NCBI RefSeq assembly: GCF_036320965.1
Contig: NC_092238.1
Span: forward strand, 25,577,903 to 25,641,902
Length of the DNA: 64,000 nucleotides
Reading direction: 5' to 3'
Origin: Panulirus ornatus
Lineage: Eukaryota > Arthropoda > Malacostraca > Decapoda > Palinuridae
The position numbers and the translations under genes are program-made. This document shows, piece by piece, positions 28,011 through 39,797 of the stretch. Position 1 is the stretch's first letter; each line of letters opens with the position of its first letter. The notes under the pieces were generated by a model. The model made no database searches, was not told the DNA's origin, and saw only the letters and a list, made by a program, of their open reading frames with translations.

Positions 28011-28263
28011 CATTTGCAGTCCCGTCAAAAGAGAAATATTCATGAAAAGTAAATTCTCTTCACAGGATGACGTGTGACCACGGGACAATAAGTGTCACAC
28101 ACTCTGTAAGGATGATGCATCCTAGAGAATAAAAAAGATCCAGGCAAACATTTCTGCCCAATACCCACGACAGAGACAGACTCAAGTTCATCACATCTGT
28201 GGGAACCAGAACACATCTCGGCCCAGACAAACTACACGAATTTATTCAGACACGTCCCCAGTG

Positions 28264-28787
28264 ACGTGGCTTTTGTACCCTGAGATGCGGCTTTTGTACC
28301 AAGTGGTGTGGCTTTTGAACCCTGTGATGTGGCTTTTGTACCCAGTGGTGTGGCTTTTGTACCCTGTGATGTGGCTTTTGTACCCAGTGATGTGGCTTTT
28401 GAACCCTGTGATGTGGCTTTTGTACCCAGTGGTGTGGCTTTTGTACCCTGTGATGTGGCTTTTGTACCCAGTGGTGTGGCTTTTGTACCCTGTGATGTGG
28501 CTTTTGTACCAAGTGGTGTGGCTTTTGTACCCTGTGATGTGGCTTTTGTACCCAGTGATGTGGCTTTTGAACCCTGTGATGTGGCTTTTGTACCCAGTGG
28601 TGTGGCTTTTGTACCCTGTGATGTGGCTTTTGTACCCAGTGGTGTGGCTTATGTCCTCGTGGTGTGGTTTATGTCCCCAGTGGTGTGGCTTATGTCCTCG
28701 TGGTGTGGCTTATGTCCCCAGTGGTGTGGCTTATGTCCTCTGTGATGTGGCTTATGTACCCAGTGGCTTATGTCCCCAGTGGTGTGA
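28264..28787. repeat. 21-bp minisatellite with 42-bp higher-order pattern, about 25 copies
   Basis: Units of GTGGCTTTTGTACCCAGTGG/T type alternate between CCTGTGATG and CCCAGTGGTG variants, giving a 42-bp super-unit. The last third switches to a CTTATGTCCCC variant. The period is divisible by three, so several frames stay open across it. Confidence 0.95.
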
Positions 28788-29084
28788 CTTACGGACGAAG
28801 AAAAAAATGGCCAGATCAAAGACCAGCGTCACACAGACACACTGATACCAGTTGTCAGGAGTTAGAGAGAATGTATAACTCAGTCTGACTTGTAATGAAG
28901 ATATATAATACAGAGATGAGCGGTAATACAAGAGGATAATGTATAGTGTATAAGCGACTGTTGTTCACTAAGATGATGTGCATCAACTATCCAAAGGAAA
29001 AATGCTGTGTCTCGCTGCCACAGATAAGATAAAGATAGCCAGGTGCTCTGGTCCACAGCCTCGACCTTGACCCGAGGAGTGTTG

Positions 29085-29385
29085 GCGCAGATGTGTGGAG
29101 ACACCAACTTGGGCGTAGATAGGGTGTACAGACACAAGTGTGGACGTAGACTGGGTGGGGAACATAAAATAGGCCCATATGGGGGTGATAAGACACCAGC
29201 GTATGCGTAGATGGGGTGTGAGGAGACACCAACATGGGCGTAAATGGGGTGTGGGGAGACATCTGTGTGGGCGCAGATGGCGTGTGAGGACACCGCTGTC
29301 GGCAGAGATGGGGTGGAGAGAGAACACTATGGGCTGAGATGGGGTGTGGAGATACCAGCGTCAGCCTACATGGGGTGGAGAGGCG
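29085..29385. repeat. degenerate 36-bp tandem repeat, about 8 copies
   Basis: Units of the form GATGGGGTGTGGGGAGACAC plus a CAGCGTGGGCGTA-like half, with many substitutions. The minus strand reads as a 12-residue repeat. Confidence 0.85.
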
Positions 29386-29684
29386 CCACTGGACGCTTAC
29401 ACAGAGGAGGAGGAGGGGAGTGAGAGAGGAAATAGAGACGCCAGTGTCTAAGTTGGTTTCCTCTTGTATATCGAGATCAAAGTTACAGGAAAGGCTCTCT
29501 GGCGTGTTTCCAGTTAGAGGGAAGATATGGCTCACCTTTGATCACGGTAGAAAACTACGTCACATGTACTTGACCTGGTAGAATGTCGGTAGTGACAGGT
29601 CCACCATCCTCCTCTTCTCCCTTTTCCTCCTTCCTCCACTTCGAACGAAGAGATCAGTGGATATCTGTGTGGGCCAGCCTGCCT

Positions 29685-29772
29685 CATCTATGGACCATGT
29701 TGCCTCCTATACGGACCAGTTTGCCTCCTATACGGACCAGTTTGCCTCCTATATGGACCACTCTTCCTCCTT
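29685..29772. repeat. 21-bp tandem repeat, 4 copies
   Basis: GGACCAGTTTGCCTCCTATA units, the middle two identical. Confidence 0.9.
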
Positions 29773-31069
29773 GCTCATGGCCTATTCAATGGTTAGTCAG
29801 AACACTTAATTCTATAACAGTGGAACACTACATCCAGTGGCGAACGCCGGGTTCCCCAGGTATCGGGCTGTGCTCAGCAGAGTAAGTGAGGGACGAAGTT
29901 CTGAAAGAAACACTGCGGCGCGCGGTTGTGTGTGTGTGTGAGGCCAGCGGAAGGTTGCCAAGGCGCTGGGGTAGCAATGATATCCGCCATAATTGATGAA
30001 CTTATATCAAAGCTCAGTAAGGCTTCACTTCCCCTACCTCATACCCAGAGGGTCTTCTCTTATGTGTCCGGCCTGAACCGGTCTCCTGTATCAGGGCTGA
30101 GACGCGCCCCCTGTATCACGGCTGAACGAGCCTCCCATGTCGGAAGGACGGGCTTATATTTGAACTCTCATACTCCTGAGTGAAATATGAGTGATCTAAC
30201 ACTCATTTCCAGTGAGAAAAAGGAAGAAATTCAAGTGTCTCTTTAACCTCAGTAAAAAAAAAAAAAAAAAAACACTAATTCAGTGACTTCTTGTCTTTAG
30301 TTGTGGACGATAATTCTACTATACAGTCAGCACCTGGTGGGCACTGGGGGAACTAGTTATGATCCGGGGAACAGCTTGCTAATGGTAGACAACGTATCAT
30401 TCTTTCCCTCTCCTTTATGGAGTGATTCAGTAGACGTAACTGTACTGTCACTTGTCCTCCTTTTTTCCTGAATTCTCTTATATTTTCATCCCACAGAATC
30501 AAGTAATGAATCCTTTAATTATCTAGTGATATATTTTGCCTTGTTTCATGGTTTAGGTACAGAGCCCAGCTGACCATCTTCTGTGCAACAACACTGTGCA
30601 GCATCGTGGAGTAAGGCCACTCTGTGTAATAACACTGTGCAACAGTCTGTCATGTCGATTTCTTTCTTGCATACAAAGCACGGCATAAGAAATTTTTGCA
30701 GACGAAACACTAGTCTGAATCCGTACCCTCTGTTTCATCTCGAGGGTTCAGAAACCAACATTTGCCGAAGAAATCTTTTTGTCCACGTGCCAGTTAGGTA
30801 AGTGAAGCAGTCGTCAATTGCTTGCACCAAAGAATGAGAGTGGATGAAAAGTACGAAGGTTGCTTGAGCAAGCAAGCACCCGAGGGGAACCAGGAGGAAC
30901 ACATACTCGCTCCGTTGACTCGATTCTCTTAATGAAGCGCTTCGACCACCTTCATTCATTAGCCATTTTCTTTGTATTTTGATTTTTCGTTCCCTCGGCC
31001 ACACTAGTCTCTGCTGAAGCTGTTAATGACCCGTAAAGACGTCATAAAACGGAATTACCCCAAGGGGCA
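29773..31069. other. unique non-coding stretch
   Basis: Holds an A18-19 run at about 30246 but no gene. Frames at 29583-29885 and 30583-30801 stop within GTAAG contexts and are anonymous. Confidence 0.4.
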
Positions 31070-31312
31070 CATTACTGCAGGAGGAGCTGGTGTGGTGTAC
31101 AGTTGTGGCAGACGATTTTGGCCCATCAGAGCAGGTGTTGCAACGTCGGTGATGTGCAGCTGTAGCAGATGTTTTTGATCCATCAGAGCACGTGCTGTAA
31201 AGCCGTTAGTGTTCAGCTTTATTGGGCGGTACTGACCCTTCAGAACAAGTACCGCAAGGTCGATGGTGTGCACCTGTAGCAAAGGAAGTTGATCTTTCAG
31301 AACAGGCGTCAC
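31055..31312 (-). CDS. unidentified 85-codon ORF made of 21-residue repeats (doubtful)
   Basis: The whole frame is about four diverged copies of a 21-residue unit containing ALMGQ or VLKGQ followed by a QLHTTD-like motif. It is encoded by the 63-bp tandem repeat at 31075-31315. Units are heavily diverged at DNA level, yet the frame remains open. No known family. It could be a degenerate minisatellite with fortuitous openness. Confidence 0.15.
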   Translation of the reverse strand: MTPVLKDQLPLLQVHTIDLAVLVLKGQYRPIKLNTNGFTARALMDQKHLLQLHITDVATPALMGQNRLPQLYTTPAPPAVMCPLG

Positions 31313-31315
31313 AAG
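31075..31315. repeat. degenerate 63-bp tandem repeat, about 4 copies
   Basis: Recurring GATGTGCAGCTGTAGCAGA, CATCAGAGCA and GCAAGGTCG-like blocks about 62-63 bp apart. Confidence 0.8.
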
Positions 31316-31494
31316 ATGATTGAATTCCTAATACCTCGTTTTTCAAGACTGAAATATAGAAGATAAATGTAGAAGTCAGTCTTGAGTCGTAGCTCTGTTA
31401 TGTTCCTTTGTTAAATTCCTTTGTTAGAAGCGTCATCATCCAAGTAGCCAGTCTGGTTCCCATCCTCCAACTGTATGTACCTCTGTTGTTGTTG

Positions 31495-31497
<3 letters not shown>

Positions 31498-31555
<58 letters not shown>

Positions 31556-31561
31556 TGTGTG
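31498..31561. repeat. (GT)n microsatellite
   Basis: 64-bp run with one TTT near its end. Confidence 0.95.
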
Positions 31562-31695
31562 ACCAACAGTCCGGCCTCGATCTATGAGATGATGACAAAC
31601 GTCAGAGATTCATCTGTTGACTTACCTTCCAGCAAGTTTCAAGATGCAAGCACGCTGGAAAGTGGCCTCTGGATCGTCCATCAGAGTCCAGTCTA

Positions 31696-31706
31696 ACACA
31701 GACACA

Positions 31707-31757
<51 letters not shown>
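31696..31757. repeat. (CA)n microsatellite
   Basis: 62-bp run with two GACA variants at the start. Confidence 0.95.
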
Positions 31758-31759
<2 letters not shown>

Positions 31760-31997
31760 CCCTGAGGCCGTCGTCAGCACTTCCCATGCAAAATGGAAAA
31801 TATGGCTATGAATATTTCCTGAAGTCCAGTCGACTGTTTATTTATATATTTCCGTACGTGCAGCAAAACCCTCTCCCCCTTTTTATCCTTTTATCCATTT
31901 TTTATCATACGTTCCTTTGCGTCATGCCACAAAACCATAACTTAATATACTGCCACTGCCAATGTCTCTATCTCTGATCTGTAGATCAGTGAATACA

Positions 31998-32412
31998 TCA
32001 TAGAGCACCCAGAGCCTGACTTGCTGCCTTCATAGAGCACCCAGAGCCTGACTTGCTGCCTTCATAGAGCACCCAGAGCCTGACTTGCTGCCTTCATAGA
32101 GCACCCAGAGCCTGACTTGCTGCCTTCATAGAGCACCCAGAGCCTGACTCGCTGTCCTCATAGAGTACCCAGAGCCTGACTTGCAGCCTTCGTAGAACAC
32201 CCAGAGCCTGACTTGCAGCCTTCATAGAGCACCCAGAGCCTGACGCGCTGTCTTCATAGAGCACCCAGAGCCTGACTCGCTGTCTTCATAGAGCACCCAG
32301 AGCCTGACGCGCTGCCTTCATAGAGCACCCAGAGCCTGACTCGCTGCCTGCATAGAGCACGCAGAGCCTGACGCGCTGCCTTCATAGAGCACCCAGAGCC
32401 GGACTCGCTGTC
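31998..32412. repeat. 32-bp minisatellite, 13 copies
   Basis: Units of TCATAGAGCACCCAGAGCCT plus GACTTGCTGCCT. The first four are identical; later copies vary between TTGCTGCC, TCGCTGTC and CGCGCTGCC. Confidence 0.97.
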
Positions 32413-32536
32413 AGCGGCTGTAGCAACTTCGTGAAAGGAGTCGTGTAGTGCGTCTTTGGTCGTGTTGGAGGTCGTCCCCCTCCGCACGTCACTGTTTGTC
32501 GTCTTAGCAAACTGGAATTGTCGTGGTCCTGGTCTA

Positions 32537-32650
<114 letters not shown>

Positions 32651-32888
32651 GCTCTCTGGGGGAACGACATATCTTTCAGTCGTGTTAAGTAAACCAGACC
32701 ACCTCGCTTGGACTATGTGGTCTGTGTATTTATACAGAACTCGATGTAACTCTACAGTAATGTTGTTGTCTATCATACCTAGACACTGATCGATGTTTGA
32801 GACTTACTATCCAGCTTGAAGAGAAGATTTCCTTCTTCAGGCAATCATGCTTTTGATTTTATAAGATGAATATGGCAAGACTCTCTTT

Positions 32889-32891
<3 letters not shown>

Positions 32892-32964
<73 letters not shown>
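32892..32964. repeat. (GA)n microsatellite
   Basis: Pure 73-bp run directly upstream of an interspersed element. Confidence 0.95.
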
Positions 32965-32966
<2 letters not shown>

Positions 32967-33192
32967 CCTTTCATAGCTCTTCGCCATTACCCACCTTAGC
33001 AGGGTAGCTTCAGGAACAAACGACTGAGCCTTAGAGGCAAAAAAAAAAAAAAAAAAGAAACTTCGCTTGGTTCACACCTTTGTGCCGTCTTCAGGAAGGT
33101 CATAATACAGGAGGGGAGGATATCCAGCCCCCCTGTTGCCGTCCCTCTCATTCGCCTTTTACAACACGCAGGAGATACATGATCAGTATTCC
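32965..33192 (+). repeat. TTTCCCGCGTTAGCGAGG-family element with A-tract
   Basis: Decayed core (CGCCATTACCCACCTTAGCA), then GGTAGCTTCAGGAACAAACG, an A18 run, GAGGGGAGGATATCCAGCCC, GCCTTTTACAACACGCAGG and a terminal TTCTCCCCCATCCACAGGG. From memory this is the full architecture of a common decapod repeat; confirmation needs a repeat-library search. Confidence 0.6.
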
Positions 33193-33246
33193 TTCTCCCC
33201 CATCCACAGGGATAACCCATCCACATGGATAACCCATCCACAGGGT
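33193..33246. repeat. 17-bp tandem repeat, 3 copies
   Basis: CCATCCACAGGGATAAC in tandem at the 3' end of the preceding interspersed element. Confidence 0.85.
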
Positions 33247-33355
33247 TTATATCAAGTCAGCGACTATGTAAAAAAAAATCTTAAATCTTAGAACCGCAAA
33301 ATAGACTTATCTGAATACACTGAACCATGAATTAGGGACGAGAAACAGTTTCATA

Positions 33356-33366
33356 ACACACACACA

Positions 33367-33406
<40 letters not shown>
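33356..33406. repeat. (CA)n microsatellite
   Basis: 51-bp run with one CATA and one AACA interruption. Confidence 0.95.
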
Positions 33407-33776
33407 ATGCAGATTCCAGAAGGAAATCAACACATATGGGACATTAAACAGATATTCAGAACAGAAACTAGATATGCTGTGGGGGGACTGCCTGAGTGAC
33501 ACACAGACAGACGGACAAATATACCAGAAGCAGACTGGACGACCTGAAGTGAAAATACTGCTCACATTTCTGCTTCAGAAAACAGAAATGTTTATCAAGA
33601 AAATGGCGGGATACGTCATGCAGGCGCCATTTGTCCACAGAGTCAACACGAACGACGCCTTTGACTCGATTTACGTCGCCTGTCAGCTGTGCTGCTGGCT
33701 GGTCCAACTTACTGAAACAACACGATGGGTACGAAAGGCTTAGCATATTGAAACTTGGTACATTATTGAAGCACTG

Positions 33777-33780
<4 letters not shown>

Positions 33781-33820
<40 letters not shown>
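33781..33820. repeat. (GT)n microsatellite
   Basis: Pure 40-bp run. Confidence 0.95.
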
Positions 33821-33823
<3 letters not shown>

Positions 33824-35256
33824 AGACGACTAAATAAATTCTAAGGATTTATTGAATTTAGTCAGCCATTCGGCTGAGAGTGCACAGTTAAGGTGTAACA
33901 GGTATTACCGAACTGGGAGGTCATGACTGTAAATAGTTAACGAATTGTAAACAAGCTTTAAGATCAAGTGAAAGCTGGATGTTTCCACGCTTGGAATAAG
34001 CACGTGAGTGAGGGGTCACGTACATAGACAGAGTGGCAGATATACAGGGATGTTTACAGAGTAAATACTATGGTTTATACGTCATGCACTCGGATGAAAG
34101 GTAAGTGATGATTAGCTACAATAATATGGTAGTTGACACACCACATACCCGGACGAACAGAAAGCTGAGGTGTTTTCTTGCTTAGCTGTGCGCTTGTTCA
34201 TGGGTTGTTTATGACCTTCCCATGGGTAGGTATGAGACTGTTCTTACATCTGTCCGTACGAGCTCTGATGCGAACAAGGCGGTGGTGGTGGGGCACCTGT
34301 TGGAAGGTGGGCAGGGGGTGTCTCTGGGAAGGGGGCGTCAGCAGTCGACTGCTAAACTGCCGTGGGACCTGCCAGTGTTGGTGGGAGATGGTGGACAGGT
34401 TCCGCAAGGTGAGGGCCTTTTGGTAGGTGGTGTAAGAGGGTGTATAATTTTTCATACACACGATGCGTTTACATCAAAGATGTAATTTAACTGTTCTTGG
34501 CAGCTATCTAATGGTCACCATACGTTTATGATAGCTAGCACAAAGATGTCTTTCTATGTACAACACCAAATGTCCAAGAAATATTTGTAATGGACACGTC
34601 TTGCCTTGTTTAGAATTTAACGTTTACACACTAGGATGTTTCTTAATATATATTCATATCTGGTAAACCTTCAGTATGCCTGGTGTTTACTTATGCTTAT
34701 GTGTATCTTGTATGTTTACATATGATCTCTGCTCTTAAAGTGGTGTCGAAGACTAAGATTCTAAAGACGTCAGGGAGTTAGTGAGAGTTACAATTCTAGC
34801 TTTTGTTTTTGACCTATTTCTAGGTGGCACATAGGCCAATGTTCCTGAAACCTGATGGAGAGAATCCTTGATATGATTCGTCTATACTCTTAGAAACTGA
34901 TCCTGGCGAGTCTTAGCACAAAGCTATTCAATGTGTATATTGAATGAGGTTCACTGCATTTGCTTTCGAGCGATGGCCTCCCCAAAGCCACTCCTTTTAT
35001 CTTTCAATTTTGTGAAGGTGAGTTGTCTTGACCTCTCATGAAGGAGGGCGTACGAGTCGACGTTACTGGACTTGATGCTCATTTCCTTGTGTCATAAATA
35101 TTCGTCCTGTTGGACACGGCCTTTACCAACGTGCTCAATTATCCCTGCCAGTGAGGCGAGAACTCTACCCCAAGGATGGTTGCACTTACGTTTGAACTCA
35201 CCGCACAAAGCCAGCAGGGAGGGATCTTACCTGTTCCACTGGGGACAGAAAACTAC

Positions 35257-35259
<3 letters not shown>
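33821..35259. other. unique stretch with a local GC-rich island
   Basis: 34250-34450 is noticeably GC-rich against AT-rich flanks and is open on both strands for about 85 codons. It ends near a CAAG|GTGAGG motif at 34408. No protein family recognised. Confidence 0.35.

Positions 35260-35329
<70 letters not shown>
35260..35329. repeat. compound (CA)n(TA)n microsatellite
   Basis: CA run of about 56 bp passing directly into a short TA run. Confidence 0.95.
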
Positions 35330-35829
35330 CCTTATTCTTCGTTCATCACTGTTCTTGCAGGTCACGAATCAGACTTATTCTGACGTACCGAAAAAACTCG
35401 TTTCATTCCGCACAATCAACTTGCTTCTCCCGTTCCACTCGTCTGTTTTTCCTCTCCTGCGAGGGGAACGTATCGAGGAAAGTGATACCTCTTACCCTGC
35501 GCTCCTCAGATCTCCCTGGAACGCCTGAGACGCGTTTTCTCTACTACGAGGAAAATAGAAAGTTTTGGAACTTTCCAAACTGAGATGTAAAGTATCTGTC
35601 TTATCTTATTCCCAGTGGGAGACGAACTTCAGCAGCGTGTAGCCCACAATGATGGTTCACATTAAACAGTAGAACCACTGGTATGTCTACCTCCTGCACT
35701 AACACAAAGAACCTCTTCCTTGTCTACGAAAACTTGTTCATCATAGAATATTTCGTAAACGAAGCAGCGATTGATAATGATCTGCAGCTTTGATAGATGC
35801 ACAGTGGGGAGTGGTGTTCGCTGGATCAA

Positions 35830-36085
35830 AAGTAGAGTCCTTAACAAATGGCTATCAACAGTGTCATAAACATAGTGTTATTCACAGGGGCCAGAGGAAG
35901 AGTCTCTTTTGAATAACATTCACGAAGTCAGAAGTAGAGTCTCAAGCAAGTGGCACTTATGAGGTCAGAGGTATAGCGATCTTTAAATGGTAGTTAAGAG
36001 GTCAAAAGTATTGATCTTCGCAAGTAAGGGTCACTAGACTGAAGTATACTCTCATGTAACTGGCACTTAAGAGACTGCTGATCCT
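35830..36085. repeat. old degenerate tandem repeat, about 40-60 bp period
   Basis: Recurring AAGTAGAGTCTC, AAGTGGCACTTA, GAGGTCAGAGGTAT blocks in order. Similarity is visible by eye but the period is irregular. Confidence 0.5.
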
Positions 36086-36243
36086 TTCCAGGTCATGTGA
36101 CATCCTTAATAACAGAGATAACAGAAGGATGTTTCCTGTAAGAAATTAATTTCGAAGTCATTTACATTCTTTACTGTGTTTGGGAGCGAACGAGATTATC
36201 CATTTTCGTCACATGAATGAAGAAACTGGCGTCCGTTCCTAAT

Positions 36244-36244
<1 letters not shown>

Positions 36245-36327
<83 letters not shown>
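36245..36327. repeat. (CT)n microsatellite
   Basis: Pure 83-bp run. Confidence 0.95.
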
Positions 36328-36330
<3 letters not shown>

Positions 36331-36482
36331 ACTCCACTCATTTACCCAGCAGCAAATTCTTCACCAAGGATGAACGCGCACTATTTCTCTCCTGCACCGC
36401 ATAAACTCCGGGGCTTCCATTTACGCCGCTGGCAAACTGGGCAGAAATACGAGACTTTTGAGGCGCCTAACACCCCTCCACT

Positions 36483-36488
36483 CACACA

Positions 36489-36537
<49 letters not shown>
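36483..36537. repeat. (CA)n microsatellite
   Basis: 55-bp run. Confidence 0.95.
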
Positions 36538-36540
<3 letters not shown>

Positions 36541-36654
36541 AATTTTGTGCTTACCTACCTGCCTGAGTAGTGGTGGTGGTGGAGAAGGGCTGCCACTGCT
36601 TTACAGCAGAGGGGAGTTGCATTTCGCTGTATTACGAGAAACAGGAAGAACTGT

Positions 36655-36657
<3 letters not shown>

Positions 36658-36735
<78 letters not shown>
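36658..36735. repeat. (GA)n microsatellite
   Basis: Pure 78-bp run. Confidence 0.95.
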
Positions 36736-36738
<3 letters not shown>

Positions 36739-36878
36739 CTAATGGGGTTACGTAAGTGGTCCAGGATTTGTTAAGGGAAGTGGGAGGAAGAAGAGGAAGA
36801 GAAGCTCTAAGGTGTCACTGGGGAAGAAGGTGTCTTACAATGAGGAGAAAACCAATGAGATGATACTAAGGCGAGCAG

Positions 36879-36880
<2 letters not shown>

Positions 36881-36947
<67 letters not shown>
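36881..36947. repeat. (GT)n microsatellite
   Basis: Pure 67-bp run. Confidence 0.95.
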
Positions 36948-36949
<2 letters not shown>

Positions 36950-37311
36950 CATAGGCCTTCACCCCAGGCTAACAACAGCTGTCAGCAACAACCAGGGGTC
37001 CAGTCCCTGGTTGTGGAAGATTAAGTCGGGATATAAGACGAGATTAATCTCAGGTAAGACGAATTATACCAAGCATCAGAGGTAGTAAATGTATAATACA
37101 ACGTAAGTATGTTGGGTTATACGACGCAGTATAACGCAGAGAAGGTATATTATGAAAGAATGCAATTCTGGATTTACGAGAAGATGGTACGGTGCGAGGG
37201 TACATATACATGCTGATGAATACACTCTGTGTGTACAAAGTAAAGGTGAGAAGTAATCTGATTCGAGCGGAAGGATATGTTTCACTACAACACACTGGAC
37301 ACTGATTGAGG

Positions 37312-37334
37312 GTGTGTGTGTGTGTGTGTGTGTG
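37312..37334. repeat. (GT)n microsatellite, short
   Basis: Pure 23-bp run. Confidence 0.9.
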
Positions 37335-37587
37335 ATGCTCATGCTGTTTGTACCTGATCCACTCAATGGAACTGGATACAAAAGGGAATCATGGTACACA
37401 AACAGACAGATGGATGAATAGATAGATAATAAGACTAATTAAATGAGAGACAGATAGATAGATAAATAGAGAGGCAAGGATATTCGTACTGAATGTAAGT
37501 GCAATCCCTTTGCATGACATGAGTTCCGAATCCATAAGAGGATCAGTGCGCTGGGAAACCATCATTTAGCAAAGTTTCTTACTTCCA

Positions 37588-37700
37588 TACTTCATCGCCG
37601 TTTCCCGCGTTAGCAAGGTAGGGCCAGGAATAGACGAAGAATGGCTCTCATCTGCTCACATCCAAAACTCGATCTGTCATGTATAATTTACGCGGGGGAA
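37588..37700 (+). repeat. TTTCCCGCGTTAGCGAGG-family element
   Basis: Well preserved: TCGCCGTTTCCCGCGTTAGC, then AAGGTAGGGCCAGGAATAGA, CGAAGAATGGC and CTGTCATGTATAAT. It links the sharp core seen at 2.0 kb with the longer decayed copies at 8.1 and 14.4 kb. Confidence 0.75.
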
Positions 37701-38173
37701 GTGTCGACATTTAGCAGTGACAGCCGTGCAGGAGGTGACTCTGGCCATAACAAGCACTTGTGAGTACAGGACGCCCGCTTCAGGGGATTCAATCCTCCCT
37801 CTGGGTAGGTAGGGAAGGACACCCCCGCTGAGCGATGCTTTCAAATAACTTGGCGAGGCAAAGTTTGCTTTTTACGAGACGCAATGTCGTACTCAGCACA
37901 CTCCTAACTCTGCAATTAACAGCCAGTTGACGGCTTCCAGTGTAGATATCCACTGGATCTTGACTAACAAGATTCGCTGTGGGATTAAGTGAAACCAGCG
38001 TTAGTAAATGCCAAGTAATTGCCACTCAACCTTGGCACTTAACAGACAATTACAGACACAAAACGAGTCATACCTGCCAAACTTAAGTGGAGGACATACG
38101 TCAAATATTTAAATACATATTGAATTTGCATCCTGTCATTAATTACGCTTCCAATTAGCACTGTTATTGCTAA
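37701..38173. other. non-coding stretch, nothing recognised
   Basis: Unique sequence; a 78-codon minus-strand frame at 37789-38025 is anonymous. Confidence 0.4.
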
Positions 38174-38320
38174 TAATGATTACCCGTGTTAGTGTAATGA
38201 TTACCAGTGTTAGTGTAATGATTACCAGTGTTAGTGTAATGATTACCAGTGTTAGTGTAATGATTACCAGTGTTAGTGTAATGATTACCAGTGTTAGTGT
38301 AATGATTACCAGTGTTAGTG
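38174..38320. repeat. 21-bp minisatellite, 7 copies
   Basis: TAATGATTACCAGTGTTAGT plus G, nearly perfect throughout; only the first copy differs (ACCC). Confidence 0.97.
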
Positions 38321-39080
38321 TAATCATTCTGAGTCTATGGTGTTTACAAGAGATGATTACTGCTGTGGAGGACGACACGGAGTTGCCCACCAACCTCGGA
38401 AGTGATTCGATGGCATCTGAGCAGACGATAACACTTATCATGGATGATTCAGATCTTCTCTAAGCCAACCACAGTGATTCTTTACGGCCATCGTATTTCC
38501 TTCAGTTCATTCGTTAGCTATGATTACCTAAACTACGACAGGAGCTTCTTGTAGAAATTGTAGCTAAAAACGAAAAGCAGGTTTGATGGTTAAGACATGT
38601 ACGCCAATCTGAATTTCTATGAGTTAGGGCCCACCCTAATTACAATGAATCTCTATAGGAAGGCATTTCTCCACTCGTTTACATAGCAGCCCAAAAACTT
38701 ACTAAAGATTGAGAGAAAATATCCTATAATTCTAAGGTAGTTTACGGATGTATCAATTTCTGACGTAAATATATTTAGAAATTTGACCTTAAATGACCAT
38801 CATGTGCGTCCTAGATCTCTTAAATTAATAACTTCTTAATGTTCTATTTAATGGAAATCACTCTAAATAAAATGTAGGCTAAGGACTGACCTAGTTGTAG
38901 AATACGTTATGGAGGTTTCCGGAGACGTGTGAGGTTATATAGTTTACGGGTTGGCGTCCAGCATCTGTTTCTCACAGATATGTGTCAGGTGAACACTTGC
39001 TGAGTTAGCATCTAATGACTTTACACCCGCTGAGCCAGCACCTGCCGACTTCACACGTGTTGAACCAACACCCATTGACA
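38321..39080. other. non-coding stretch, nothing recognised
   Basis: AT-rich. Just before the TA tract (38990-39075) is a short 36-39-bp-spaced pattern of CGCTGAGCCAGCACC-like blocks. Confidence 0.4.
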
Positions 39081-39211
<131 letters not shown>

Positions 39212-39699
39212 CCATTTCTCTAAGAGACAAGGAGGAGTTGTGCAAGACATATAAGACTGTACAAGAAGTATCTATATTAAGTCTTCGTATCATTGCAGGG
39301 TTGGGTCTGTATCTACGCTTCATTACGTTCCTATGGTAACCCTTCGTCAGGGGTGAGGACGCTGGTGTAGCTGGGGGAGAAGTTTTCCTCGACCTTCATC
39401 ACCGTAACTTCACCACCATCATCATCATCATCATAGTTTGGTGATGAGGAGAGTTATCTCCGGAAGGACGCTTCCAGTCCAGGCTAACTTTAGCAGTTGC
39501 CGGGGACTTTATCTTCTCACAGACACCTCACGTAATGAGAGCTGTGTACAGTAAGCGAACACCGTGGCTTCCTTCGAGATAACCACGATGAATTATATAT
39601 ACTCTGGCCAACGAAAAACAACCTCCTTCACCCCCCTCCCCACCAACCTATTAACAAATTATATTTCACCTACGTTATCTAATATTCCTCTGTTACAGG

Positions 39700-39702
39700 A
39701 AT

Positions 39703-39792
<90 letters not shown>
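39700..39792. repeat. (TA)n microsatellite
   Basis: 93-bp run with one AA dislocation near the start. Confidence 0.95.

Positions 39793-39797
<5 letters not shown>

Noticed and set aside
28250..28850. 194-codon Trp/Leu/Tyr/Pro-rich frame
   Set aside because: It is the 21-bp minisatellite translated; both strands and several frames are open for the same reason.
30583..30801. 72-codon frame ending at a TTAG|GTAAGT donor
   Set aside because: The frame meets a TAG stop at the donor itself, so it could not read into a spliced exon in that frame.
34222..34485. 87-codon plus-strand and 87-codon minus-strand frames with a CAAG|GTGAGG motif at 34408
   Set aside because: Both strands are open over the same GC-rich patch, no acceptor pairs with the donor, and no protein family is recognised.
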